Source: Candidatus Cloacimonetes bacterium 4572_55 (GTDB lineage Bacteria > 4572-55). Taken from it: DNA of 64,000 bases. The stretch is taken from contig NBMB01000058.1 in NCBI GenBank assembly GCA_002084765.1, forward strand, positions 1-64,000, read 5' to 3'. The translations under genes were made by a program, and so were the position numbers. This document shows positions 7,649 to 16,164 of this stretch, piece by piece. Within the stretch, counting starts at the first letter, position 1, and each line of letters begins with the position of its first letter. Below the pieces are notes generated by a model. That model was not told the DNA's origin. It ran no database searches and worked only from the letters and a program-made list of their open reading frames with translations.

Positions 7649-7924
7649 ATGGCTCATAAAAAAGGTGTAGGAAGCTCAAGAAACGGGCGAGATAGTCAAG
7701 GGCAACGCCGCGGTATAAAACGTCACGACGGGCAAGAGGTGAGAGCCGGAAATATCTTGGTTCGTCAATGTGGAACTCCGATCAAACCGGGTGAAAATGT
7801 CGGTCTCGGCAGAGATCATACCCTTTTTGCATTGATCGACGGCTTTGTCAAATACGAGCGAGTCGGTAAATCTAAAAAGAAAGCCTCGGTTTACCCTGAG
7901 CGAGTTAAACCAGCGTCCAATTAG
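7649..7924 (+). CDS. rpmA: 50S ribosomal protein L27
   Basis: The 91-residue protein is L27: [17 protein letters not shown] at the N-terminus (no cleavable extension) and [35 protein letters not shown] in the core. The N-terminal tail reaches the peptidyl transferase centre in the large ribosomal subunit. The usual upstream partner rplU (L21) is absent; a 425-bp non-coding region lies there instead, and the next gene is a secreted protein. A clear AAGGAG site precedes the ATG. Confidence 0.96.
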   Translation: MAHKKGVGSSRNGRDSQGQRRGIKRHDGQEVRAGNILVRQCGTPIKPGENVGLGRDHTLFALIDGFVKYERVGKSKKKASVYPERVKPASN

Positions 7925-8038
7925 CTCTAACGTAGCGATATACATATAAATGATCAGAACGATGTATATCGCTATCCACGCTTATTAAGAATAAATGAGT
8001 TCGATTCTAATTCCTAATTTCTAATTAAGGGAGTATTT

Positions 8039-9076
8039 ATGCGTTTATCAAAACTGATTCTTATTTTTACTGCTTTTATGTTTCTTATCACAATAGTTCA
8101 GGCTGATGCGGGAGGAATGTCCCGGAAGACCGAAACTAAGCTGGATTTTAAGGGTGCTCTGGGCGCGATCATGAAAATGGGTGGCGCGGAAAAACCGATT
8201 ATTCAGGCTGAAACCGTAGTTGGTAATAAGCGTCGTATCGACACCTTGGACAAAAAAGGTGAAAAAGCACAATCGTCGGATATTATTGACCTTGATAACG
8301 AACTGCTTATTACTCTGGATCATAAAAAGAAAAAGTATACCCAAATGACCTTTGCCGAGTGGCGAGAAATGCTGGAAACTGGATTTGGGGAGCTTGGTGC
8401 CCCTGTGGATGAGGGCGAAGAACCGCCCGATGATGAGCCAGAAACAGAGGTAGAATTCAAAGCTGATTTGTCCGTGGAAGCAACCGGGGAAAAGAAGGAC
8501 TTCAATAGCCATAGCGCCGAAAAAATGATCATGACTATTAAGATGGAAGCCGAGGCTGAGCAACAAACCGAAACCGGAACCGAAACAGGTAAAGGCGGCG
8601 TAAATGTAATTTCCACTATGTGGGTATCCGAAAAGGTGGAAGGCATTGATGTTTTTGATGATTTCAACCTCCTCTTAGTGGAAAAGTTGGGGATGACGCC
8701 CACTATTACCAGCGTTAAGGGTGTTATGGATAACCTGATGGCAAACAATTCCGAACTGGCTGACGCTATGGGAAAAGCTGAGGAAGAGTTGGAAAAATTA
8801 GATGGTACAACCTGGGTAAACGAAACCCGTTACGAGAGTTGGGGCGAGAAAAAAGAACAGGTTGACGATTCAGGCAGTTCCACGCAGCCTTTCGGCGGTA
8901 TCGCTAAAGGGCTATTTGGCAAGAAAAAGGACAAAGATGACGATAAACCCAGCGTCCTTCTGGAAAGCCAATTCAAAATTATTAAGATCGAGCCGGCGTC
9001 TGCTAAAGATGATTTTTTCCAAGCACCGGAAAATTATAAGCTGGAAAAAACGGCTTATCAGAAGATTCAGGAATAA
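8039..9076 (+). CDS. Secreted DUF4412-like protein
   Basis: The 345-residue protein has a clear signal peptide (residues 1-23, ...ITIVQADA). The segment NKRRIDTLDKKGEKAQSSDIIDLD...LLITLDHKKKKYTQMTF resembles the DUF4412 pattern, in which strands describe a bound lipid or metal-like ligand; no function is established. Low-complexity acidic stretches (EEPPDDEPETEVEF, TETGTETGKGG) and a GLFGKKKDKDDDKP linker divide the mature part. AAGGGAG precedes the ATG. A strong terminator follows, so it is probably transcribed alone or from read-through of rpmA. Role: periplasmic or outer-membrane-associated, unknown. Confidence 0.6.
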   Translation: MRLSKLILIFTAFMFLITIVQADAGGMSRKTETKLDFKGALGAIMKMGGAEKPIIQAETVVGNKRRIDTLDKKGEKAQSSDIIDLDNELLITLDHKKKKYTQMTFAEWREMLETGFGELGAPVDEGEEPPDDEPETEVEFKADLSVEATGEKKDFNSHSAEKMIMTIKMEAEAEQQTETGTETGKGGVNVISTMWVSEKVEGIDVFDDFNLLLVEKLGMTPTITSVKGVMDNLMANNSELADAMGKAEEELEKLDGTTWVNETRYESWGEKKEQVDDSGSSTQPFGGIAKGLFGKKKDKDDDKPSVLLESQFKIIKIEPASAKDDFFQAPENYKLEKTAYQKIQE

Positions 9077-9094
9077 TATAGAATAAGAACTTGC

Positions 9095-9129
9095 AAAAAC
9101 CCCGTGATTCATTAGGATCGCGGGGTTTT
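9095..9129 (+). terminator. Rho-independent terminator
   Basis: AAAACCCCG (9096-9104) pairs with CGGGGTTTT (9121-9129), with GTGAT/ATCGC extending the stem inward, 19 bp after the DUF4412-like stop codon. Confidence 0.85.
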
Positions 9130-9148
9130 ATATTTGGAAAGGCATGGT

Positions 9149-10075
9149 ATGTATAATTACATGAAGTTTATATTCTTAATAATGCTAATTTTCAATCTAA
9201 TTTCATGCACAGAAGGACCGGCTATGGATAAAAAATCCTACAACAAGCTTTCAGCGAAAGAAGAGAGAGTCATTGTCCATAAAGGCACAGAGGCTCCTTT
9301 TAGTGGGAAATATAACAACTTTTTTGAAGACGGCTCATACCACTGCAAACAATGCAGTGCACGACTTTATAGCTCAGAAGATAAGTTTGCATCGACTTGC
9401 GGATGGCCGAGCTTTGATGATGAAATCAAAGGAGCCGTTGGAAGACAAAAAGATGATGATGGGAGAAGAATCGAGATATTATGCGAAAATTGTGGGGCGC
9501 ATTTGGGTCACATTTTTGAAGGAGAAGGTCTGACAGAAAAAAATATCAGACATTGTGTCAATTCCATTTCATTGGTATTTACGCCAGAGAATCATATAAA
9601 AACAGCCTTTTTTGCCGGAGGGTGCTTTTGGGGCGTAGAATATTTCTTTGAGCGTAAAGATGGGGTCATTTCGGCAATATCAGGTTATATGGGAGGTTCC
9701 ATGAAAAACCCCTCCTATCGGGATGTGACTTCTGGAAAAACCGGTCACTTGGAGGCTGTCGAAGTCACGTATGACTCGACTAAAGTGAATTATGAGGAAC
9801 TTGCCAAACTTTTCTTTGAGATTCATGATCCGACGCAAGTCAATGGTCAGGGACCGGATATTGGAGAGCAATATTTATCTGCTATTTTTTATGAAAATGA
9901 CGATGAAAAAGAAATTATTCATAAGTTAATAGATATACTTGGAGCTAAAGGTTATAAAATCGTAACAAAATTATTTCCCGCCGATACATTTCGGAAAGCC
10001 GAAGAATATCATCAGGATTACTACGAAAAGAAAAAACAGACTCCATACTGTCATGTGTACAAAAAGAAATTTTGA
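9149..10075 (+). CDS. msrBA: Bifunctional lipoprotein methionine sulfoxide reductase MsrB-MsrA
   Basis: A fusion that reduces both R- and S-methionine sulfoxide. Residues 1-20 form a lipoprotein signal ending in LISC (Cys20), so the enzyme should be anchored in the envelope. The MsrB domain (about 30-145) has zinc ligands CKQC and CENC and the catalytic Cys136 in RHCVNSISLVF. The MsrA domain (about 150-305) has the catalytic Cys159 in GGCFWG, then GYMGG and a C-terminal YCHVY. The ATG at 9149 was chosen over upstream TTG 9134 because GGAAAGG lies 6 nt before it. Domain order B-A is the less common one. It likely repairs oxidised periplasmic proteins, drawing electrons from a membrane donor not seen here. 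Confidence 0.93.
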   Translation: MYNYMKFIFLIMLIFNLISCTEGPAMDKKSYNKLSAKEERVIVHKGTEAPFSGKYNNFFEDGSYHCKQCSARLYSSEDKFASTCGWPSFDDEIKGAVGRQKDDDGRRIEILCENCGAHLGHIFEGEGLTEKNIRHCVNSISLVFTPENHIKTAFFAGGCFWGVEYFFERKDGVISAISGYMGGSMKNPSYRDVTSGKTGHLEAVEVTYDSTKVNYEELAKLFFEIHDPTQVNGQGPDIGEQYLSAIFYENDDEKEIIHKLIDILGAKGYKIVTKLFPADTFRKAEEYHQDYYEKKKQTPYCHVYKKKF

Positions 10076-10139
10076 AATATTGTTCTGATGGGTGCGGGAT
10101 ATTGTCCTGAACCGGCGTCTGCTACGTTATTTATTTTTG

Positions 10140-10249
10140 GGATGGAGAAATATGAGCTACTTCTCCATCCATAATTTTATCTTACTTGATCGCTTCAAGA
10201 GCTACTTTTCCTTTAAATGAACCAGAACCCCGCCGCCGTAAAAACTCAT
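10140..10249 (-). pseudogene. Relic of IS3-family transposase OrfA N-terminus
   Basis: On the minus strand, an ATG with GGAGGT in front (start 10249), read with a one-base frame correction, gives FLRRRGSGSFKGKVALEAIK followed by a stop. This is the conserved beginning of IS3-group OrfA (FKAKVALEAIKG). The following DNA contains GGATGGAGAA/TTCTCCATCC inverted arms (10139-10170). The remainder of the element is missing. It fills most of the 298-bp gap between msrBA and tnaA; I see nothing else there. Confidence 0.6.
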
Positions 10250-10374
10250 GTGAACCTCCGCTTAATCGTGAATATTTGAATCCACACCGCACATTTGAGA
10301 CATGTCCAAGATTCGCTTAAATCTAGAAATTCATACAACCAAGCGTAACTTATCACATTGTCCGAATTTTCCGG

Positions 10375-11751
10375 CTATCCGATTTCCGAGAGAATCGCTG
10401 TAAAGTGTCGTAAGAATGGGGGCTCATAAATTATTTTTAACCCCTTGAGAGCGTCAATATTTTCCTTGATCCGAACCAACGCGTCTGCCGCGTATTCCAG
10501 ATGCGAGGCAGTATATACCCGACGAGGAATAGCCAGCCGCACCAGGTCCAGGTCAGGATATATCCATTCTCCAGTTTCTGTGTGCCGCGAGGCAAACATC
10601 ATGTTCCCGACCTCGACTGCGCGAACCCCGCCTTCCCGATAAAGAGCGACGGTCAACGCTTGTCCGGGAAATTGGGATTGCGGAATATGGGTGACCAGTT
10701 TCTTGGCGTCCACATAGATTGCGTGACCCCCGAACGGCTTCATAACCGGAATGCCCGCTTGATCGAGCAGCCAACCTAAATAAGCGGTTTGTTGGATGCG
10801 ATAATGCAGATAGTCCTCTTGCAACACCTCTTCTAAGCCTCGGGACATCGCCTCCAGGTCGCGACCTGCCAAACCGCCATACGTGGGGAATCCTTCGGTC
10901 AGGATCAGCAAATTTTTCAATCGGCGAGCCAGGTCTTCATCCCTCAGTGCGATGAATCCGCCGATATTTACCAGCCCGTCCTTCTTGGCACTCATGGTGC
11001 AGCCGTCGGCATAAGAGAACATCTCTTGCGCGATAACTTTGATCGATTTATCTTGATAGCCCTTTTCCCGCTGTTTGATAAAGTAGCAATTTTCGGCAAA
11101 CCGGCATGCGTCGAAAAAGAACATAATGTCATACTTGCGGCAGAGTTCCTTTGTCCGACGAATATTTTCCATTGAGACCGGCTGTCCCCCGCCGCTGTTG
11201 TTTGTGACTGTGACCATCACGACTGGGATTCGATCCGCGCCATATTGTTTGATAGCACTTTCCAGTTTCTCCAGGTCGATATTGCCTTTAAACGGGACTT
11301 CCGATTCCGGATCGTACGCCTCGTCGATCACGGTGTTCAACGCCTCGGCTCGGCGATATTCCACATTAGCCCGAGTAGTGTCAAAATGGATATTATTCGG
11401 TACGCAATCCCCTTCTTTCAGGATCGTACTGAATAAGATACTCTCCGCCGCCCGTCCCTGATGGGTAGGGATCAGATGATCAAAACCCGTAATGTCCTGG
11501 ACAGTCTCTTGGAGATGAAAAAAATTGCGGCACTGAGCGTAGGACTCGTCGCCGGTCATTAAGCCAGCCCATTGGTAATCGCTCATTGCCGAGGTGCCGG
11601 AATCCGTGAGAAGATCGATAAAAACCGACTCCGCGGAAATTTTAAAAATATTAAAACCGGCATCCCGAATAATTTGATCCCGCTCTTGTCGCCCGATCAT
11701 TTTTAATGGCTCTACCATCTTAATCCGAAAAGGCTCAATGGGTCGTTGCAT
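10375..11751 (-). CDS. tnaA: Tryptophanase (tryptophan indole-lyase)
   Basis: A PLP-dependent beta-eliminating lyase (458 residues) that splits tryptophan into indole, pyruvate and ammonia. The PLP lysine is in TMSAKKDG (Lys257), and the phosphate-side residues THQGRAAE and FFFDACRFAEN are present. Tryptophanase rather than tyrosine phenol-lyase is indicated by FDTTRANVE (Asp124) and by LRHFTA near the C-terminus, with His449 where phenol-lyases have Phe. GGAG precedes the ATG. The gene stands alone with its own promoter and an approximately 200-nt leader. No TnaC-like leader peptide or tnaB permease was identified nearby. Confidence 0.93.
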   Translation of the reverse strand: MQRPIEPFRIKMVEPLKMIGRQERDQIIRDAGFNIFKISAESVFIDLLTDSGTSAMSDYQWAGLMTGDESYAQCRNFFHLQETVQDITGFDHLIPTHQGRAAESILFSTILKEGDCVPNNIHFDTTRANVEYRRAEALNTVIDEAYDPESEVPFKGNIDLEKLESAIKQYGADRIPVVMVTVTNNSGGGQPVSMENIRRTKELCRKYDIMFFFDACRFAENCYFIKQREKGYQDKSIKVIAQEMFSYADGCTMSAKKDGLVNIGGFIALRDEDLARRLKNLLILTEGFPTYGGLAGRDLEAMSRGLEEVLQEDYLHYRIQQTAYLGWLLDQAGIPVMKPFGGHAIYVDAKKLVTHIPQSQFPGQALTVALYREGGVRAVEVGNMMFASRHTETGEWIYPDLDLVRLAIPRRVYTASHLEYAADALVRIKENIDALKGLKIIYEPPFLRHFTAILSEIG

Positions 11752-11949
11752 ATCTTCTCCTTCGCGTTATGTCTTCGATAGATTTGGTAACGGCTTGACA
11801 TTCCAAGTTTTATCTAAAAAAATGCAAGGAAAATTCGGAATTACCGAAACCTGAGATAACGACTTTTTTCCTCTTCCTGGGTTATTTCTGGATTACCGTG
11901 AAAAAATATCACGAATATCACAACAAAATAACCGGAAGAGAGCCGTCAG

Positions 11950-11996
11950 AATCAATAAGTTGATTCTATTTTAAACATTTCTTTCCATTCTGTCAA
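11950..11996 (-). promoter_or_regulatory. tnaA promoter with downstream palindrome
   Basis: On the minus strand TTGACA (11991-11996), 17 bp, TAAAAT (11968-11973) is a near-consensus promoter. Immediately downstream lies the palindrome AATCAA-N4-TTGATT (11950-11965), positioned like an operator over the transcription start. The leader down to 11752 also contains CGTGA-N7-TCACG (11897-11913) and a small TTCGG/CCGAA hairpin. No tryptophan-containing leader peptide is evident. Confidence 0.6.
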
Positions 11997-12332
11997 GGTG
12001 ATTAACGGGAAAAGTTTGATAGCGCGCTCGGATAATTTACATTGGCAGGATTCTTTTATGAAATTACCCTTGACAATTATTAAATTTTATCTTTTTTATT
12101 GAGACGAAGAGGTGTGATAAAGATGTAAGGTGGATAGCCAACCTGCAAGAGAGAATCTATTATTGACTCACGGCAGAACAGAGCTCTGCGTTACGAGAAC
12201 TTTGCCAAGCAACCAAATAGAGATTATAGGAAATTATAAAAGTTAGAGGGAGTCCCACCCGATTCCCTGATTTTTTATCATAAACGCTTTTTTTGTCATT
12301 ACATACCTTAATGTACCACTACGGAGGGATAT
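11997..12332. other. Intergenic DNA upstream of pta
   Basis: AT-rich, without a credible ORF or RNA gene. It holds the pta promoter candidate at 12070-12099. Confidence 0.4.
12070..12099 (+). promoter_or_regulatory. Possible pta promoter
   Basis: TTGACA (12070-12075) followed at 18 bp by TTTTAT (12094-12099). It gives a leader of about 225 nt. The -35 is perfect and the -10 moderate. Confidence 0.45.
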
Positions 12333-13331
12333 ATGAATTTTGTCGAATCCATTAGAGAAAAGGCGAAACAGGCTGGTAAATCCATTGTTTTGCCGGAGGG
12401 AAACGACCCAAGAACCGTTCAAGCCGCGGCGACAATCCAATCGAAAGGGTTGGCAAACGTGATTATGTTGGGAGATGAGAAAACAATCAATCAGCATGCC
12501 GAGGGTTTGGGTGTCGATATTTCCGGATTGAAGATTATCACCCCTGAGAACGATCCGAATTTCGATAAATTTACCGATCTTTATTATCAAAAACGCCAAG
12601 CAAAGGGTATGACTCGGGAAAAATCCCGTGAAGTTATGAAAAACAGCCTCTTTTTCGGCACCATGATGGTGCATCAGGGAATGGTGGACGGGTCGGTTGC
12701 GGGCGCGGTTAACACAACCGGAAATGTGCTGAAAGCCGCTCTCCAAATCGTTGGAACCGCGCCGGGTATCAAGACGGTTTCCAGTTGTTTAATCATAGTT
12801 CTGCCCCAAAAGATCAAAGACATTGACTCGCAGATATTCACTTTTGCCGATTGCGGAGTTTTGCCGAATCCGAACGCCGAGCAATTGGCAAATGTGGCGA
12901 TCTCCACCGCCAAAACCCACCAAGCGTTGGTCGGAGAAGATCCGATCGTGGCTATGCTCTCATTTTCCACAAAGGGAAGCGCAAAGCATGAGGATGTCGA
13001 TAAAGTGATAGAAGCGACAAGAATCGCCCGCGAGATTGACCCGAATCTGAAAATCGACGGCGAACTGCAAGGGGACAGCGCGCTCATATCTTCGATTGGC
13101 AGTCGCAAAGCACCGGGCAGCCAAGTCGCGGGGAAAGCCAATGTGCTGGTCTTCCCTGATCTGGATTCGGGGAATATCAGCTATAAGCTGGTTCAGCGGT
13201 TGGCACGCGCGGACGCGTTCGGACCTATTCTCCAGGGTCTGAGCAAACCCTGTCATGATTTGTCGCGCGGTTGCAACGCGGAAGACATTGTGATGACGGC
13301 CGCTATTGCCGCTGTTCAGGCTCTGGGCTAA
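12333..13331 (+). CDS. pta: Phosphate acetyltransferase
   Basis: The 332-residue protein is a minimal-length Pta, converting acetyl-CoA and phosphate to acetyl phosphate and CoA. Recognisable segments are the N-terminal KSIVLPEGNDPRTVQAA, the central DGSVAGAVNTTGNVLKAALQ and SFSTKGSAKHEDVDKV, and the C-terminal RGCNAEDIVMTAAIAA. There is no N-terminal BioD/DRTGG regulatory extension. No acetate kinase gene adjoins it. GGAGGG precedes the ATG. Acetyl phosphate made here could support substrate-level ATP formation, consistent with an amino-acid-fermenting lifestyle alongside tnaA and pruA; that link is inference. Confidence 0.93.
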   Translation: MNFVESIREKAKQAGKSIVLPEGNDPRTVQAAATIQSKGLANVIMLGDEKTINQHAEGLGVDISGLKIITPENDPNFDKFTDLYYQKRQAKGMTREKSREVMKNSLFFGTMMVHQGMVDGSVAGAVNTTGNVLKAALQIVGTAPGIKTVSSCLIIVLPQKIKDIDSQIFTFADCGVLPNPNAEQLANVAISTAKTHQALVGEDPIVAMLSFSTKGSAKHEDVDKVIEATRIAREIDPNLKIDGELQGDSALISSIGSRKAPGSQVAGKANVLVFPDLDSGNISYKLVQRLARADAFGPILQGLSKPCHDLSRGCNAEDIVMTAAIAAVQALG

Positions 13332-13355
13332 ATTTTTTCTTCAACACGTCCCCCT

Positions 13356-13389
13356 TCGATAAACAGGGCGGGGTCGTCCTGTTTATCGA
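13356..13389 (+). promoter_or_regulatory. Perfect 12-bp stem-loop between pta and GT39 gene
   Basis: TCGATAAACAGG (13356-13367) pairs perfectly with CCTGTTTATCGA (13378-13389) across a 10-nt GC-rich loop. No T-run follows, so it may be a processing, stability or rho-type stop element rather than an intrinsic terminator. It ends 21 bp before the next ATG. Confidence 0.55.
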
Positions 13390-13410
13390 GACCGGCGAGG
13401 AATTATATAG

Positions 13411-14997
13411 ATGAACCAATATTTCAAAAATTACGCTGATAGAGTCATGCATGTCCCGACAAACTACCGTCGATCTTTTTGGATATTTTTGGCAATTGTC
13501 ACGGTGCTCCGATCGATTTATATAAACTTCCCGAATTTGGTCCCGCAGGAGGCGTATTATTGGCTATATGCAAAGCATCTTGATCTCAGCTACTTTGACC
13601 ATCCCCCCCTCACAGCATGGACCATCGCTTTCTTCACACATCTCGGAGGAGACACCCATTTTTTTGTCCGACTCGGAGCCGTTCTCTACTCGACAGGCGC
13701 GTCTATTGCCGCTTACTATCTGGCAAGATCGATCCTGAGAGGACCAAAATTTGGTTTTTGGACAGTTATCACAATGAACAGCGCGCTTATCTTCGCGATC
13801 GGCTCGGTCATATTCACCCCAGACACCCCAATGATCTTCTTCTGGACGCTCGTCCTCATCTCAGTTCACCGAGCGATCTCCACCTCCCAATGGCCATGGT
13901 GGTACGCGGCGGGAATCTCACTGGGTCTCGCTTTTCTCAGCAAATACACCTCTGGTCTATTGGTCGGATCCACATTCCTGTTCCTCCTTGCCTCCAAAAA
14001 ACATCGCCATTGGCTGATCTCAGTCCACCCCTATATGGCGTTAGTCCTGGCTTTTATCATCTTTTCGCCGGTCATCATCTGGAATATCGAACATGAATGG
14101 GCTTCGTTCGCATTCCAATCCACACGCCGAGTCAGAATGATGGGCGTATTTAAACCAGAACACTTTTTTGAGATGATCGGAACACAAGCCGCAATGTTGA
14201 CCCCGATCCTGTTCATCGGTTTATTTTATTCGTTATACAAATTGTTTCAAAAATGGAAGGCGTTTCACGACGACGACATCCTGTTCATCCTCAGTTACTC
14301 AGTTCCGCCTATTGCGCTTTTCTCTCTCGTCAGTTTACGCGCATTGGTCAAAATGAACTGGCTCGCGCCCGCGTATATCACAGCGGTGATCGGCATGGTC
14401 TATTTTTTCTCTGAAAAATCGGAGGATTTCCCACATATTTGGAAGCGTTGGGTCCGAGCGGGATTAACAGTCGGCATGGCTCTGGTACTATTAGCGCATC
14501 TGCTTCTGTTGGCACCTTTTGTCCCGGTCGGCAGCGGAGACACCTGGTCTGGATGGGAAAAACTTGCCGATCGGGTGAAAAAGGTGAAAGCCGAACTCGA
14601 GGGAGAAACGTTTATTTTTTCTCCTTCATACAAAATCAGCAGCGAGCTGAAATTTTACGGCGATCCGGACGATATGATCTATGCGGAAAATATCCTGGGA
14701 AAGCCCGCGCTCCAGTTCGATTATTGGCTGCCGCTCGACGACGCGATCGGTAAAGACGCACTTCTGGTTCATAGCAATTCCATGAAAATTCGAGGCAGAG
14801 ATCGAGACATTTTGGCGAAGTGCTTTGAGCATGTGGAAGACTGCGACACATTAACCATTGTCCGCAATTTTATTACTGTGAGAAAATTTTATCTCACCAA
14901 ATGCTTTGACTATAAAGGTCCGCCTCAATCACTTCCACTTGAGTCGAAAATAGATGATACGCCGAAAGATGCTCCTCCCGCGCCCAAAACTCCGTAA
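13411..14997 (+). CDS. Glycosyltransferase family 39 (PMT_2-type) membrane protein
   Basis: A 528-residue integral membrane protein with about ten hydrophobic segments (residues 22-385) and a soluble C-terminal domain. The first periplasmic loop carries LVPQEAYYWLYAKHLDLSYFDHPPL, the signature of ArnT/PMT-like lipid-linked sugar transferases; the usual Asp-Glu is Gln-Glu here. Such enzymes move a sugar from polyprenyl phosphate to lipid or protein on the outer face of the inner membrane. A dolichyl-phosphate-mannose-synthase-like gene at 47210 could supply a donor. The last 20 residues are proline-rich. A GtrA-like relic follows directly. Substrate unknown. Confidence 0.8.
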   Translation: MNQYFKNYADRVMHVPTNYRRSFWIFLAIVTVLRSIYINFPNLVPQEAYYWLYAKHLDLSYFDHPPLTAWTIAFFTHLGGDTHFFVRLGAVLYSTGASIAAYYLARSILRGPKFGFWTVITMNSALIFAIGSVIFTPDTPMIFFWTLVLISVHRAISTSQWPWWYAAGISLGLAFLSKYTSGLLVGSTFLFLLASKKHRHWLISVHPYMALVLAFIIFSPVIIWNIEHEWASFAFQSTRRVRMMGVFKPEHFFEMIGTQAAMLTPILFIGLFYSLYKLFQKWKAFHDDDILFILSYSVPPIALFSLVSLRALVKMNWLAPAYITAVIGMVYFFSEKSEDFPHIWKRWVRAGLTVGMALVLLAHLLLLAPFVPVGSGDTWSGWEKLADRVKKVKAELEGETFIFSPSYKISSELKFYGDPDDMIYAENILGKPALQFDYWLPLDDAIGKDALLVHSNSMKIRGRDRDILAKCFEHVEDCDTLTIVRNFITVRKFYLTKCFDYKGPPQSLPLESKIDDTPKDAPPAPKTP

Positions 14998-15001
14998 CGT
15001 A

Positions 15002-15103
15002 TTGAGAATCATCAAATTCGGATTGGCCGACATCGGCGTCATTTTTAATTTCACGATCAACCATTTCTATGTATTCAGAAACAGATCGATAGATTCACCT
15101 TGA
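15002..15103 (+). pseudogene. Possible GtrA-family relic
   Basis: A 33-codon open stretch just after the GT39 stop reads RIIKFGLADIGVIFNFTINH followed by FYVFRNRS. The start resembles the GtrA N-terminus (RFLKFGLVGG) and the end the GtrA C-terminus (NFLLNRFWVFR), as though the middle had been deleted. There is no ribosome binding site. GtrA proteins flip or help flip polyprenyl-phosphate sugars, which would suit the neighbouring GT39. Confidence 0.35.
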
Positions 15104-15128
15104 CAACTTTTCAAGAATCAATTAGAAT
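15100..15128 (+). promoter_or_regulatory. Strong sigma-70-type promoter for the exported PCMT gene
   Basis: TTGACA (15100-15105), a 17-bp spacer and TAGAAT (15123-15128). It predicts a start near 15135 and a leader of about 60 nt. The -35 overlaps the end of the GtrA-like relic. Confidence 0.7.
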
Positions 15129-15193
15129 TTATAGGGTGCTTTTTGTGTGATATTGATTCGGACATGTGACTTGATAAGATCGGAGGGAATCGT

Positions 15194-15979
15194 ATGAGAC
15201 GTTTTGGATCGATTTTATGTATTATTCTTTTTTTGATAACAACATCCGTTAGAGACTCTTTTTCACAAAAAATGGATCCAGAAGACTCGACAGCCGCGAT
15301 CACCCCTTCGAAAACTCCATCGGAGGACCCGTTTAGCTCGAAACGAGAGAAAATGATCGAGTTGATTCAAAAGCGCAGATTGACAGACGAGTTGGTTATA
15401 GAAGCGATGAAAAAAGTGCCTCGCCATTTATTTGTGCCAGAAAGATGGCGCGCGCAGGCATATAACGACTATCCGCTTCCGATCGGATATGACCAGACTA
15501 TCTCTCAACCGTACATCGTAGCGTTTATGACCGCCCAACTCCAGCTAACCGGACAGGAAAAAGTATTGGAGATCGGCACCGGGTCCGGCTATCAGGCGGC
15601 TGTGCTGGCGGAAATAGTAGACTCTGTTTTCACGATCGAAATTATCGACTCCCTGGCGATCAAGGCGCAACAGATATTGCGCAACCTGAACTATGGCAAC
15701 ATCTTTTTCAAAATTGGCGACGGATATGAGGGGTGGATTAAATACGCCCCCTACGACTGCATTATTGTGACAGCCGCGCCAAATCACATCCCTCAGGCTT
15801 TAATCGATCAGCTCAAAAATGGAGGGAGAATGATTATACCTGTCGGGAGTTTCTGGCAAGAATTGACACTGGTGATGAAAGACGAAGAGGGGAATATATC
15901 GCAAGAATCTATCTTACCGGTGCGGTTCGTTCCCATGACAGGAAAAGCGCAGGAGCCTGATGAGAATAAAAATGACTGA
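15194..15979 (+). CDS. pcm: Exported protein-L-isoaspartate O-methyltransferase
   Basis: The 261-residue protein has a signal peptide (residues 1-24, ...LITTSVRDSFS) followed by a Pro/Ser-rich linker and a PCMT domain. Motifs are VPRHLFVPE, the substrate-side YDQTISQPYIVAFM, the SAM loop VLEIGTGSGYQAAVLAE and the late strand PYDCIIVTAAPNHIP. PCMT repairs isoaspartyl residues in aged proteins using SAM. An exported form would act on envelope proteins, although SAM is cytoplasmic, so how it is supplied is unclear. It has its own promoter and GGAGGG binding site. Family assignment is firm; location is predicted from the signal. Confidence 0.9.
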   Translation: MRRFGSILCIILFLITTSVRDSFSQKMDPEDSTAAITPSKTPSEDPFSSKREKMIELIQKRRLTDELVIEAMKKVPRHLFVPERWRAQAYNDYPLPIGYDQTISQPYIVAFMTAQLQLTGQEKVLEIGTGSGYQAAVLAEIVDSVFTIEIIDSLAIKAQQILRNLNYGNIFFKIGDGYEGWIKYAPYDCIIVTAAPNHIPQALIDQLKNGGRMIIPVGSFWQELTLVMKDEEGNISQESILPVRFVPMTGKAQEPDENKND

Positions 15980-16164
15980 TTTATTGCTTTTTGATAATTT
16001 TTGATAAGCCGAAAAATATGAGATTTATGCGTCAAAATAATTTTTTAGTCAATATGAAATAAAATTTTAAAGCTAAGGCTCTTTGGAAAACCCATCCATA
16101 AACCGACAGGACGAGATAAAGTATCTCAAAACCCCACGGCGTACGAATCGATTAGGTAACAAAT

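Noticed and set aside
11752-11965. Search for a TnaC-type leader peptide before tnaA
   Set aside because: The only ATG frames run into tnaA or lack a Trp codon in a suitable context.
16080-16164. Possible riboswitch before the DUF4416 gene
   Set aside because: Only one small hairpin is visible and the sequence matches no riboswitch consensus I know.
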